In this document: one piece after another, positions 8,602-16,836 of the stretch
Numbering within the stretch: the first letter of the stretch is position 1
Layout of the letters: each line of letters opens with the position of its first letter
Assembly (NCBI RefSeq): GCF_014205295.1
Contig: NZ_JACHNF010000001.1
Location: forward strand, 2,170,001 to 2,234,000
Direction of reading: 5' to 3'
DNA: 64,000 nt
DNA from: Kribbella solani
GTDB lineage: Bacteria; Actinomycetota; Actinomycetes; Propionibacteriales; Kribbellaceae
Notes under the pieces: model-generated
Databases searched by the model: none
The model's input: the letters and a program-made list of their open reading frames with translations, nothing else
Told to the model about the DNA's origin: nothing
Translations under genes and position numbers: made by a program

Positions 8602-8978
8602 ACGTTGAAGCCGAGGGCTCGGAGTTGGTCTCGGCCGTCGTCGGTGATTTTTTCGGGACCCCAGGGGGGCATCCAGACCCAGTTGATGCGGAAGTCGTTG
8701 ACCAGGCCGTCGAGGGCCATCCGGGTCTGGTCCTCGATCACGTCGGTGAGGGGGCAGGCCGCGGAGGTCAGGGTCATGTCGATGATCGCGGTGCTGGTGT
8801 CGTCGACGGTGATGCCGTAGATCAGGCCGAGGTCGACGACGTTGATCCCGAGCTCGGGGTCGACGACGTCCTTCAGGGCCTCGTTCACGTCCTCCACCTT
8901 GGGTGGGGCGGAGCCGGTCTGAGCGGCCGTCAGGTCGACCTCGGGCAGCTCGATCTTCTCGTCCGTCTGGTCAGCCAT
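8598..8978 (-). CDS. sufT: metal-sulfur cluster assembly factor (MIP18/DUF59 family, SufT-like)
   Basis: The 126-residue product is a MIP18-type protein that helps mature Fe-S proteins, probably by handing clusters to targets. DPELGINVVDLGLIY (40-54) and the TSAACPL segment (71-77), with the conserved Cys near 75, are the family hallmarks. PPWGPEKIT near 104 completes the fold. The first 25 residues are a variable acidic tail. It is the seventh gene of the SUF operon, overlaps sufU upstream by 8 nt and overlaps the acVLRF1 gene downstream by 4 nt. This matches the gene order of other actinobacterial suf operons. The symbol follows common usage for this position. Confidence 0.9.
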   Translation of the reverse strand: MADQTDEKIELPEVDLTAAQTGSAPPKVEDVNEALKDVVDPELGINVVDLGLIYGITVDDTSTAIIDMTLTSAACPLTDVIEDQTRMALDGLVNDFRINWVWMPPWGPEKITDDGRDQLRALGFNV

Positions 8979-9429
8979 TGCTCACTCCTTCTCTCGTCGC
9001 CAGGGCCTGGGCGGTGGCGTCGCGCCACGCGGACCAGCCCAGCAGCGCACACTTCACCCGGGCCGGGAACTGGGCGACGCCGGCGAACGCCACGCCGTCC
9101 TCCAGAACCTCTTCGTCCGGTTCGACATTCCCCCGGCCCTGCATCAGTTCCAGGAACTTCTCGTACGTGGCCATCCCCTCGGCCACCGGCTTGCCGATCA
9201 CCAGGTCCGACATCACCGACGTCGCCGCCTGGCTGATCGAGCAGCCGACGCTGTCGTGCGTGACCGCCTTCACGGTGTCGCCGTCGAGCTCGACCCGGAG
9301 CGTGACCTCGTCCCCGCAGGACGGGTTCACGTGGTGCACCTCCACGTCGTACGGGTCCGCGAGCCCGGCGTGATGCGGGCTGCGGTAGTGATCCAGGATG
9401 ATCTCCTGGTACAGGCTGTCGAGCTGCAT
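8971..9429 (-). CDS. sufU: SufU-type Fe-S assembly / sulfur transfer protein
   Basis: The 152-residue SufU-like protein accepts sulfur from the cysteine desulfurase SufS and delivers it to the SufBCD scaffold. The zinc/sulfur ligands are visible: Cys38 and Asp40 in NPSCGDEV, Cys63 in VGCSISQA, and Cys127 in VKCALLGW. The chosen ATG at 9429 gives the standard N-terminus (MQLDSLYQEIILDHY) and has AAGGTGG upstream. A longer in-frame reading would run back into sufS and is not supported. The gene starts 1 nt after the sufS stop, consistent with translational coupling of the two interacting proteins. Confidence 0.95.
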   Translation of the reverse strand: MQLDSLYQEIILDHYRSPHHAGLADPYDVEVHHVNPSCGDEVTLRVELDGDTVKAVTHDSVGCSISQAATSVMSDLVIGKPVAEGMATYEKFLELMQGRGNVEPDEEVLEDGVAFAGVAQFPARVKCALLGWSAWRDATAQALATREGVSNG

Positions 9430-9430
9430 A

Positions 9431-10714
9431 TCAGTCCACCTTGAAGAAAGATCGGACGAACCCGAGACCGTCGACGAGCGCGTCGATCTCCTCGGGAGTC
9501 GTGTACAGGTAGAAAGACGCTCTGGTCGACGACTGCATTCCGAACCGCTCGTGCACCGGCCGCGCGCAGTGGTGCCCGGCTCGGACGGCGATCCCCCGGG
9601 TGTCCAGTACGGTCGACACGTCATGCGGGTGTACGCCGTCCAGCGCGAAGCTGATCGCGCCGCCGTGATCGGTCGCGTCGGCCGGCCCGAGCAGCGTCAG
9701 CCCCGGCACGGTCTTCAGCCCTTCCAGCGCGTACGAGACGATCGCGTGCTCGTGCGCGGCGATCTTGTCCATCCCGATCCCGGACAGGTAGTCCAGCGCG
9801 GCACCGAGCCCGACCGCCTGCGCGATCGGCGGCGTACCGGCCTCGAACCGAGCCGGCGGCGGCGCGTACGTCGAACCGGTCATCCGGACGACCTCGATCA
9901 TCTCGCCACCACCGAGGAACGGCGGCAGCGACGCGAGCAGGTCGTACCGGCCCCAGAGCACGCCGATACCGGTCGGGCCGACGGCCTTGTGCCCGGTGAA
10001 GACGAGCAGGTCCGCGCCCAGCGTGGACACGTCGACCGGGAACTGCGGCACCGCCTGGGACGCGTCCACGACCACGGTCGCGCCGACCGCGTGCGCCTTG
10101 GCGGCGAGGTCGCTGATCGGGTTGATGGTTCCGAGCGCGTTCGACACCCAGGTCAGCGAGACCACCTTGGTGTTCTCGGTCAGCAGCTCGTCGAGGTTGC
10201 TGACGTCGAGCCGGCCGTCCTCCGTCACGCCGAACCACTTGAGGGTGGCGCCGGTCCGCTCGCAGGCCAGCTGCCACGGGACGATGTTGCTGTGGTGCTC
10301 CATCTCGGAGATCACCACCACGTCCCCCGGTTTCAGCCCGGCGCCGAGCGTGTGCGCGGCCAGGTTGAGCGCCTCGGAGGCGTTCTTGGTGAAGACGATC
10401 TCGTCCCGGTTGGTGGCGCCGAGAAAGGCGGCCACCTTGTCCCGGCCGCCCTCGTACGCGGCGGTCGCCTCGGCACCGAGCTGGTGCATCGCCCGGGCGA
10501 CGTTCGCGTTGTGCAGCAGGTAGTGGTCCTCGATCGCCTGCACCACCTGGCGCGGCTTCTGCGACGAGTTCGCCGAGTCCAGGTACACCAGCGGGAACCC
10601 GCCCGCGAGCTCACGGGACAGGATCGGGAAGTCCGCCCGGACCGTGCTCACGTCCAAGGGACTAGAGAACCCAGTCAGCGGACTGCTACCTGAGGAGGTC
10701 CGGGCAGAGGTCAC
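9431..10714 (-). CDS. sufS: SufS cysteine desulfurase
   Basis: This 427-residue PLP-dependent group II cysteine desulfurase releases sulfur from cysteine as an enzyme-bound persulfide for Fe-S cluster building. The PLP lysine is Lys243 in TGHKAVGPTGIG. His140 in the SEMEHHSN segment stacks on the cofactor. The catalytic Cys383 lies in RAGHHCARPVHERFG. The length matches the family apart from an extra leader of about 20 residues before DVSTVRADFP. The start codon overlaps the sufC stop by 4 nt (ATGA), while the alternative internal start at Val22 would leave a gap. It is the fifth gene of the SUF operon, followed directly by its partner sufU. Confidence 0.96.
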   Translation of the reverse strand: MTSARTSSGSSPLTGFSSPLDVSTVRADFPILSRELAGGFPLVYLDSANSSQKPRQVVQAIEDHYLLHNANVARAMHQLGAEATAAYEGGRDKVAAFLGATNRDEIVFTKNASEALNLAAHTLGAGLKPGDVVVISEMEHHSNIVPWQLACERTGATLKWFGVTEDGRLDVSNLDELLTENTKVVSLTWVSNALGTINPISDLAAKAHAVGATVVVDASQAVPQFPVDVSTLGADLLVFTGHKAVGPTGIGVLWGRYDLLASLPPFLGGGEMIEVVRMTGSTYAPPPARFEAGTPPIAQAVGLGAALDYLSGIGMDKIAAHEHAIVSYALEGLKTVPGLTLLGPADATDHGGAISFALDGVHPHDVSTVLDTRGIAVRAGHHCARPVHERFGMQSSTRASFYLYTTPEEIDALVDGLGFVRSFFKVD

Positions 10715-11472
10715 TTCGCGCCTGCCTTGAGGAAGCGCTCGTAGCCGTTCGCCTCGAGCTCCTCGGCCAGCTCCGGTCCACCCTCCTCGGCGACCCGGCC
10801 GTCGACGAAGACGTGGACGAAGTCCGGCTTGATGTAGCGCAGGATGCGGGTGTAGTGGGTGATCAGCAGGATGCCCTTGTCGCCCTGGCCGGCGAACCGG
10901 TTGACACCCTCGGAGACGATCTTCAGCGCGTCGATGTCGAGGCCGGAGTCGGTCTCGTCGAGGATCGCGATCTTCGGGTTCAGCAGCTCCAGCTGGACGA
11001 TCTCGTGCCGCTTCTTCTCACCACCGGAGAAGCCCTCGTTCACGTTCCGGGTGGCGAACTCCGGGTCCATCTGCAGGTCGGCCAGCGCGGTGTTCACGTC
11101 CTTGACCCAGGTCCGCAGCTTCGGCGCCTCGCCGTCGATCGCGGTCTTGGCGGTCCGGAGGAAGTTCGCCACCGAGACGCCCGGCACCTCGACCGGGTAC
11201 TGCATCGCCAGGAACAGGCCGGCCCGGGCCCGCTCGTCGACGGACATGTCCAGCACGTCCTCGCCGTCCAACGTCACCGAACCACCGGTGATGTTGTACT
11301 TCGGGTGCCCGGCGATCGAGTACGCCAGCGTCGACTTGCCGGAGCCGTTCGGGCCCATGATCGCGTGCGTCTGACCACCGGCGATGGTCAGGTCGACGCC
11401 GCGCAGGATCTGCTTCGGTCCGGCTTCGGTGTCGACCGACACCTGCAGGTCGCGAATCTCGAGTGTCGCCAT
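10711..11472 (-). CDS. sufC: SufC ATPase of the SufBCD scaffold
   Basis: This 253-residue ABC-type ATPase drives conformational change in the SufBCD complex, where Fe-S clusters are assembled. Walker A is GPNGSGKST (40-48). The signature FSGGEKKR (148-155) and Walker B IAILDETDSGLD (168-179) have the SufC-typical ETDSGLD ending. No membrane partner is expected: the protein is cytoplasmic and binds SufB and SufD, which are encoded just upstream. A 36-nt gap separates it from the Rieske gene. The stop overlaps sufS, so SufC and SufS are translationally coupled. Confidence 0.97.
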   Translation of the reverse strand: MATLEIRDLQVSVDTEAGPKQILRGVDLTIAGGQTHAIMGPNGSGKSTLAYSIAGHPKYNITGGSVTLDGEDVLDMSVDERARAGLFLAMQYPVEVPGVSVANFLRTAKTAIDGEAPKLRTWVKDVNTALADLQMDPEFATRNVNEGFSGGEKKRHEIVQLELLNPKIAILDETDSGLDIDALKIVSEGVNRFAGQGDKGILLITHYTRILRYIKPDFVHVFVDGRVAEEGGPELAEELEANGYERFLKAGAK

Positions 11473-11508
11473 GAGTGTCTATCTCCGTCGTTTGTTACAG
11501 GACTGTGC

Positions 11509-11847
11509 TTACAGGTTTGGTTGGTTGATGGGGTTCTTCACGTCGACCAGCAGGTCGCCGCCGTCGACCCGGACCGGGTAGATCGGCACCGGGTCGTACG
11601 CGGGCAGGCTGGTCGGTTCACCGGTGCGCAGGTCGAAGCGGGAGCCGTGCAGCCAGCACTCGATCTCGCACTCGCCGACGTCACCCTCGGACAGCTGGAT
11701 CTGCGCGTGCGAGCACTCGTCCCGGACCGCGAAGTACTGCCCCTCGCTCTTCACGACCGCGACCTCCACCCCGCCGACCTCGACCGGGACCACGCCCTCG
11801 TCGGGTACGTCGGCGGTGGCGCAGGCGCGCTCGAAGGTGTCGCTCAC
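11509..11847 (-). CDS. Rieske-type [2Fe-2S] ferredoxin within the SUF operon
   Basis: The 112-residue protein is a stand-alone Rieske ferredoxin, resembling ferredoxin subunits of ring-hydroxylating dioxygenases. The two ligand pairs are Cys45-x-His47 in DECSHAQ and Cys64-x-x-His67 in CWLHGS, which are expected to hold a [2Fe-2S] centre. There is no signal peptide or membrane anchor. Its start overlaps the sufD stop by 4 nt, and sufC follows after 36 nt. It may supply electrons during cluster assembly, or it may simply be a client expressed with the machinery. The family call is firm, while the role in the operon is inference. Confidence 0.92.
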   Translation of the reverse strand: MSDTFERACATADVPDEGVVPVEVGGVEVAVVKSEGQYFAVRDECSHAQIQLSEGDVGECEIECWLHGSRFDLRTGEPTSLPAYDPVPIYPVRVDGGDLLVDVKNPINQPNL

Positions 11848-13064
11848 TTGCCGACTACCGCCTCTTCGCCCGATGGGCGCAGTGCTGCCTCACTCAGCTC
11901 GGCGGCGCGGGCGAGCTTCTCCTCGATCACGTCGTGCAGGTGCTCGCTGACCTCGGCGACGCCGATCTTGCCGATGATGTCGTTGAAGAAGCCGGCCACC
12001 ACCAGCCGGCGGGCGGCGTCCTCGGGGATGCCACGGGCCTGCAGGTAGAACAGCTGCTCGTCGTCGAACCGGCCGGTCGCGGACGCGTGCCCGGCGCCCT
12101 CGATCTCGCCGGTCTCGATCTCCAGGTTCGGCACCGAGTCGGCGCGGGCGCCGTCGGTGAGCACCAGGTTCCGGTTCAGCTCGAAGGTGTCGGTGCCTTC
12201 GGCCGCGGCCCGGATCAGGACGTCGCCGATCCAGACCGAGCGGGCCTGGTCACCGGCCAGCGCGCCCTTGTAGAGCACGTTGCTCTTGCAGTTCGTGGCC
12301 TCGTGGTCGACGAACAGCCGGTGCTCGTGGTGCTGCCCGGACTCGGCGAAGTACACGCCGACCAGCTCGGCGTCGCCGCCCGGTCCGGCGTACCGGACGT
12401 TGGTGCCGACGCGGACGACCTTGCCGCCGAGGGTGACGGCGACGTGGTGCAGCCGCGCGTCCCGCCCGACCAGCGCGTCGTGCTGGGCCAGGTGGATCGA
12501 CTCGTGGTCGCCCTGCTGGATGGAGACCACCCGCAGGTCCGCGCCGTCGCCGACCTTGATCTCGACGTTCGTGCTCAGCTCACCGGCGCCGGTGTGGTCG
12601 ACGATCACGATCGCCTTGCTGTGCCGCCCGGCCTCCACGATCAGGTGGCCGAAGCCGCGACCGCCCAGGCTCGCGACGTTCACGTGCACCGGCTCGGTCA
12701 GCTCGGCCTCGACCGGGATCCGTACGGCCAGCGCCTCGCCCGCGTGGTTCCAGGCGACCGCGGCCGACCGGTCCTGCGGGGTGAGCACCTTCAGCGTGTC
12801 AGCGGCGACGGTCTCGATCACCACGCCGTCCGGGCCGGAGGCGTCCAGCTTCGGCGTCTCGGTGCCGGCCGCGTCCTCGAACAGTGCCTTCAGCTGCTTG
12901 ACCGGGGTGAAGCGCCACTCCTCCTCGCGCCCGTTCGGCACCGGGAACGCGTTGACGTCGTACGACGTCGGCCGCTCGCTCCGGGCCTGGAGCGGGACCG
13001 GGGAACCCGGCCCGTGCGAGTGCGCCTTGTTGCCGGTAGCAACAAGCGTTTCAGCGGACGACAT
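11844..13064 (-). CDS. sufD: SufD scaffold protein
   Basis: The 406-residue protein is a SufB/SufD-family beta-helix component of the SufBCD Fe-S scaffold. SufD is the non-catalytic partner thought to help iron entry. The C-terminal segment with FYLQARGIPEDAARRLVVAGFF is characteristic of the SufBD core and parallels the same region of SufB upstream. The start codon shares one base with the sufB stop (TGATG), so translation is coupled. The N-terminal 60 residues are variable and include FPVPNGREEEWRFTPV, typical of SufD. Confidence 0.95.
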   Translation of the reverse strand: MSSAETLVATGNKAHSHGPGSPVPLQARSERPTSYDVNAFPVPNGREEEWRFTPVKQLKALFEDAAGTETPKLDASGPDGVVIETVAADTLKVLTPQDRSAAVAWNHAGEALAVRIPVEAELTEPVHVNVASLGGRGFGHLIVEAGRHSKAIVIVDHTGAGELSTNVEIKVGDGADLRVVSIQQGDHESIHLAQHDALVGRDARLHHVAVTLGGKVVRVGTNVRYAGPGGDAELVGVYFAESGQHHEHRLFVDHEATNCKSNVLYKGALAGDQARSVWIGDVLIRAAAEGTDTFELNRNLVLTDGARADSVPNLEIETGEIEGAGHASATGRFDDEQLFYLQARGIPEDAARRLVVAGFFNDIIGKIGVAEVSEHLHDVIEEKLARAAELSEAALRPSGEEAVVGK

Positions 13065-14476
13065 CAGCCGACGGCCCCTTCCATCTGCAGCTCGATGAGC
13101 CGGTTGAGTTCCAGCGCGTACTCCATCGGGAGCTCGCGGGCGATCGGCTCGATGAAGCCGCGGACGATCATCGCCATCGCCTCGTCCTCGGCCATGCCCC
13201 GGCTCATCAGGTAGAAGAGCTGGTCGTCGCTGACCTTCGACACGGTCGCCTCGTGTCCCATCGCCACGTCGTCCTCGCGGACGTCGACGTACGGGTACGT
13301 GTCCGAGCGGCTGATGGTGTCGACCAGCAGCGCGTCACAGCGGACCGTGGACTTGCTGTGGTGCGAGCCCGGCGCCACCTCGACCAGACCACGGTACGAA
13401 GTACGGCCGCCGCCACGGGCCACCGACTTCGACACGATCGAGCTGGACGTGTACGGCGCGTTGTGCACCATCTTCGAGCCGGCGTCCTGGTGCTGGCCCT
13501 CGCCCGCGAACGCGACCGACAGCGTCTCGCCCTTGGCGTGCTCACCCATCAGGTAGACGGCCGGGTACTTCATCGTCACCTTGGAACCGATGTTGCCGTC
13601 GATCCACTCCATCGTCGCGCCCTCTTCACAGGTGGCGCGCTTGGTGACCAGGTTGTACACGTTGTTCGACCAGTTCTGGATCGTCGTGTACCGGCAGCGG
13701 GCGCCCTTCTTCACGATGATCTCGACCACCGCGGAGTGCAGCGAGTCCGACTTGTAGATCGGCGCCGTGCAGCCCTCGACGTAGTGCACGTAGGCGTCCT
13801 CGTCGACGATGATCAGGGTCCGCTCGAACTGGCCCATGTTCTCGGTGTTGATCCGGAAGTACGCCTGCAGCGGGATGTCCACCTTGACGCCCTTCGGGAC
13901 GTAGATGAACGAGCCGCCGGACCAGACCGCGGTGTTCAGCGAGGCGAACTTGTTGTCGCCGACCGGGATCACCGAGCCGAAGTACTCCTTGAAGAGCTCC
14001 GGGTGCTCCTTCAGGCCGGTGTCGGTGTCCAGGAAGATGACACCCTGCTCCTCCAGGTCCTCGCGGATCTGGTGGTACACGACCTCGGACTCGTACTGCG
14101 CGGCGACGCCCGCGACCAGGCGCTGCTTTTCCGCCTCCGGGATGCCGAGCTTGTCGTAGGTGTTCTTGATGTCCGGCGGCAGGTCCTCCCAGGAGGTGGC
14201 CTGCTTCTCGGTCGAGCGGACGAAGTACTTGATGTTGTCGAAGTCGATCCCGGACAGGTCGGCACCCCAGGACGGCATCGGCTTGCGGCCGAAGAGCTTC
14301 AGGCCCTTCAGGCGCAGCTCGAGCATCCACTCCGGCTCGTTCTTGAGGGTGGAGATGCCTCGCACCACGTCCTCGCTCAAGCCACGCTGAGCGACCGCGC
14401 CGGCGGCGTCGGAGTCGGCCCAGCCGTACTGGTAGTTGCCGAGGCCTTCCAGTTCGGGGTGAGCGGTTTGCGTCAT
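13064..14476 (-). CDS. sufB: SufB scaffold protein
   Basis: This is the 470-residue core of the SufBCD Fe-S scaffold. The start ATG at 14476 gives [20 protein letters not shown] longer in-frame reading would enter sufR and is not supported. Family features include [17 protein letters not shown] near 85-100, a conserved [21 protein letters not shown] block in the middle containing the cluster-related Cys, and a C-terminal [22 protein letters not shown] helix region. The first codon overlaps the sufR stop by 4 nt, so the regulator and the scaffold share one transcript. Confidence 0.97.
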   Translation of the reverse strand: MTQTAHPELEGLGNYQYGWADSDAAGAVAQRGLSEDVVRGISTLKNEPEWMLELRLKGLKLFGRKPMPSWGADLSGIDFDNIKYFVRSTEKQATSWEDLPPDIKNTYDKLGIPEAEKQRLVAGVAAQYESEVVYHQIREDLEEQGVIFLDTDTGLKEHPELFKEYFGSVIPVGDNKFASLNTAVWSGGSFIYVPKGVKVDIPLQAYFRINTENMGQFERTLIIVDEDAYVHYVEGCTAPIYKSDSLHSAVVEIIVKKGARCRYTTIQNWSNNVYNLVTKRATCEEGATMEWIDGNIGSKVTMKYPAVYLMGEHAKGETLSVAFAGEGQHQDAGSKMVHNAPYTSSSIVSKSVARGGGRTSYRGLVEVAPGSHHSKSTVRCDALLVDTISRSDTYPYVDVREDDVAMGHEATVSKVSDDQLFYLMSRGMAEDEAMAMIVRGFIEPIARELPMEYALELNRLIELQMEGAVG

Positions 14477-15198
14477 CGGGTAGTCCTCGCAGATTCGCCG
14501 TCGGTTACAGGGGCCACAGGGGCAGGGCCCGGGATGTGTGTCGTACAGACACCGTCGCCGTGGGCGATGGTGGCCAGGCGCTGCACGTGCTTGCCGAGGA
14601 GTCTCGAGAACACCTCGGTCTCGGCCTCGCACAGCTGGGGGAACTGCTCGGCCACGTGCGCGACCGGGCAGTGGTGCTGGCAGAGCTGGGCGCCGTGGCC
14701 CGCCTCCGCCGTGGAAGCGGCGTACCCGTCGGCCGTCAGGGCCTGCGCGAGCACTTCCGCCTTCCGGCTCTCGGGAGCCAGTGCGACCTGCTCCCGGTAC
14801 CGGTCCTCGACCTCGGCGACGCGGCGCCGGGCGAACTCCGCGACCGCGTCGTCACCGCCGGCTTCGGCGATGAACCGCATCGCCGTCGCGGCCAGGTCGT
14901 CGTACGCCTGGTGGAACGCGTGCCGGCCGGTGTCGGTCAGCACGAACACCTTCGCCGGGCGGCCGCGGCCGCGCGGGCCGTAGACCCGCTCCTCGCGGGC
15001 CTCGACCAGGCCCTGGTCGAGCAGGTGGTCGAGGTGCCGGCGGACCGCCGCCGGGGTGAGCTCGAGCCGCTCGGCCAGCACCGCGGCGCTGGACGGGCCG
15101 TTGGTCAGGATCGAGCGCGCGACCCGGTCCCGAGTGGACTCGTCCCGCGCGCTGCCGGTGCCGTGGGAGGCGGCTCCGCCGGTCGCAGGATTTTTCAC
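14473..15198 (-). CDS. sufR: SufR-type Fe-S-sensing winged-helix repressor of the suf operon
   Basis: This 241-residue regulator has a winged helix-turn-helix at about 25-90 ([20 protein letters not shown], then a wing with [12 protein letters not shown]). The C-terminal sensor carries Cys173, Cys177 and Cys190 in [20 protein letters not shown], plus Cys218, which are candidate ligands for a [4Fe-4S] cluster. Known SufR proteins repress suf when holding a cluster and release DNA when it is lost, giving feedback control of Fe-S assembly. The start is GTG at 15198. It is the first gene of the operon, overlapping sufB by 4 nt, and an iron-box-like site lies 32 nt upstream. Confidence 0.93.
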   Translation of the reverse strand: MKNPATGGAASHGTGSARDESTRDRVARSILTNGPSSAAVLAERLELTPAAVRRHLDHLLDQGLVEAREERVYGPRGRGRPAKVFVLTDTGRHAFHQAYDDLAATAMRFIAEAGGDDAVAEFARRRVAEVEDRYREQVALAPESRKAEVLAQALTADGYAASTAEAGHGAQLCQHHCPVAHVAEQFPQLCEAETEVFSRLLGKHVQRLATIAHGDGVCTTHIPGPAPVAPVTDGESARTTR

Positions 15199-15229
15199 AA
15201 CATCAGTGTCGCGTAATTCCCCGGGGCCT

Positions 15230-15248
15230 TCAAATAAGGCTCACCTAA
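15230..15248 (+). promoter_or_regulatory. candidate DtxR/IdeR-type iron box upstream of sufR
   Basis: The 19-base site TCAAATAAGGCTCACCTAA agrees at 15 of 19 positions with TTAGGTTAGGCTCACCTAA, recalled as an iron box of streptomycete DmdR1/IdeR-family repressors. It lies between the divergent sufR (start 15198) and the ABC transporter (start 15325), 32 bp upstream of sufR. That position suits iron-dependent control of the suf operon on top of SufR. The match was made by eye and binding is inferred. Confidence 0.5.
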
Positions 15249-15324
15249 CCGGTTCGCGTCCGCAGGCGGGGCTCAGGGGGAGGCGTGAGCGAGGTCACTC
15301 CGGGGTGTTCTCTATGCTCAGCAC

Positions 15325-16041
15325 GTGCCAGTCGCGGTGGAGATCGACAAGCTCGTCGTGCGGTACGGCGAGAAGACCGCGGTCGACGGCCTGAGTCTCA
15401 CCGTAGCCGCCGGCACGGTGACGGCCGTGCTCGGCCCGAACGGGGCCGGCAAGACCACGACCGTTGAGACCTGTGAGGGCTTCCGGCGCCCGGATTCCGG
15501 CCGCGTCCGGGTCCTCGGCCTGGACCCACTCGCCGACCACGACGAGCTGATGCCGAAGATCGGCGTGATGCTCCAGGAAGGCGGAGCGTGGTCGGGCGTA
15601 CGGGCGGTGGAGATGCTCCGGTACGTAGCGACGCTGCACGCCCATCCGCTCGACCTCGACGGACTGGTCGAGCGGCTCGACCTGGGCAGTTGCGGTCGCA
15701 CCCCGTACCGCCGGCTGTCCGGTGGCCAGAAGCAGCGGCTGTCGTTCGCGCTGGCGATCGTCGGCCGGCCGGAGATCGCGTTCCTGGACGAGCCGACCAC
15801 CGGGCTGGACCCGCACGGCCGCCGGGAGATCTGGCAGCTGATCCGCGACCTGCGCGACGATGGAGTCACGGTCGTACTCACCACGCACGCGATGGACGAA
15901 GCGGAGCAACTGTCCGACCAGGTGCATGTGGTGTCGGCCGGCACGGTGATCGCCTCCGGAACGCCGGAGAGTCTCACCGAGCACCACACCAAGTCCCTTG
16001 AGGACGTGTTCCTCGAGCTCACGAAGCCGGATGGCCGATGA
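15325..16041 (+). CDS. ABC transporter ATP-binding protein (drug/antibiotic-exporter type)
   Basis: The 238-residue nucleotide-binding subunit has Walker A GPNGAGKTT (37-45), signature LSGGQKQR (131-138) and Walker B IAFLDEPTTGLD (151-162). The best match is the daunorubicin/ABC-2 exporter class. The GTG start at 15325 has only a weak ribosome-binding site. Its stop overlaps the permease start by 4 nt, so the two form one exporter. In other actinobacteria an ABC-2 pair also lies between sufR and ctaA, and its substrate is unknown. The gene is divergent from sufR and shares the upstream region containing the iron-box-like site. Confidence 0.92.
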   Translation: MPVAVEIDKLVVRYGEKTAVDGLSLTVAAGTVTAVLGPNGAGKTTTVETCEGFRRPDSGRVRVLGLDPLADHDELMPKIGVMLQEGGAWSGVRAVEMLRYVATLHAHPLDLDGLVERLDLGSCGRTPYRRLSGGQKQRLSFALAIVGRPEIAFLDEPTTGLDPHGRREIWQLIRDLRDDGVTVVLTTHAMDEAEQLSDQVHVVSAGTVIASGTPESLTEHHTKSLEDVFLELTKPDGR

Positions 16042-16814
16042 CCACGTACGCACCGCAGCCCGGCAGCGCGCCCTGGCCGCGCAAGGTGCTGAGCCACACC
16101 CGGATGGAGTTCAAGCTGCTCATCCGCAACGGAGAGCAACTGCTACTGGCGCTGGTCATCCCGATCGGCATCCTGTTGCTGCTCGGCGGTACCGGTCTGG
16201 GTGAGCGGCTGCCGCTCGGCAGCGGGCGGCCGATCGACGAGGCCGTCCCGCGCGTACTGGCGCTGGCGGTGCTGTCGTCTTCGTTCACCTCGCTGGCGAT
16301 CGCGACCGGCTTCGAGCGCCGCTACGGCGTGATCAAGCGGCTCGGCGCCTCTCCCCTGTCCCGTACCGGTCTGCTGGCCGGGAAGATCGGCGCCGTGCTG
16401 ATCGTGCAGGTGATCCAGCTCGCGGTCCTGATCGGCACCGGCTTCGCCCTCGGTTGGCAGCCGACCGGCGGCGCCCGGGCCGTGGCCGGTGTGATTCTCA
16501 CCATTGTCTGCGGTACGGCGGCGTTCGCGTCGCTCGGGCTGCTGATGGCCGGCGTACTGCGCGCCGAAGCGACGCTCGCCGCCGCCAACCTGCTGTACCT
16601 CCTGCTGCTGGTCGGCGGCGCGGTGATGACACCGGTGGACGAGTACCCGGGCGGTATGCAGGGCGTCGTCCGCGTACTGCCGAGCGCCGCGCTGGCGAAC
16701 GGCCTGGCCAACTCGACCGTGGAAGGGGTGATCCCGTGGGCCGCCGCGTTGTCGCTCGCGCTCTGGGCGGCGGTCCTCGGGTACCTGGTCTCCCGAACGT
16801 TCCGATGGGACTGA
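16038..16814 (+). CDS. ABC-2 type transporter permease
   Basis: This 258-residue integral membrane subunit pairs with the ATPase just upstream (ATGA overlap). Six hydrophobic stretches are visible, including LLLALVIPIGILLLLGG near 33-50 and several Ala/Leu/Val-rich segments from about 75 to 250, with the usual ABC-2 arrangement. It should export a lipid-soluble or heme-related compound, but the substrate cannot be read from sequence. ctaA follows 22 nt later on the same strand, so the three genes may be co-transcribed. Confidence 0.88.
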   Translation: MTTYAPQPGSAPWPRKVLSHTRMEFKLLIRNGEQLLLALVIPIGILLLLGGTGLGERLPLGSGRPIDEAVPRVLALAVLSSSFTSLAIATGFERRYGVIKRLGASPLSRTGLLAGKIGAVLIVQVIQLAVLIGTGFALGWQPTGGARAVAGVILTIVCGTAAFASLGLLMAGVLRAEATLAAANLLYLLLLVGGAVMTPVDEYPGGMQGVVRVLPSAALANGLANSTVEGVIPWAAALSLALWAAVLGYLVSRTFRWD

Positions 16815-16836
16815 GCGTGATTCTGAGCTTTAGAGT

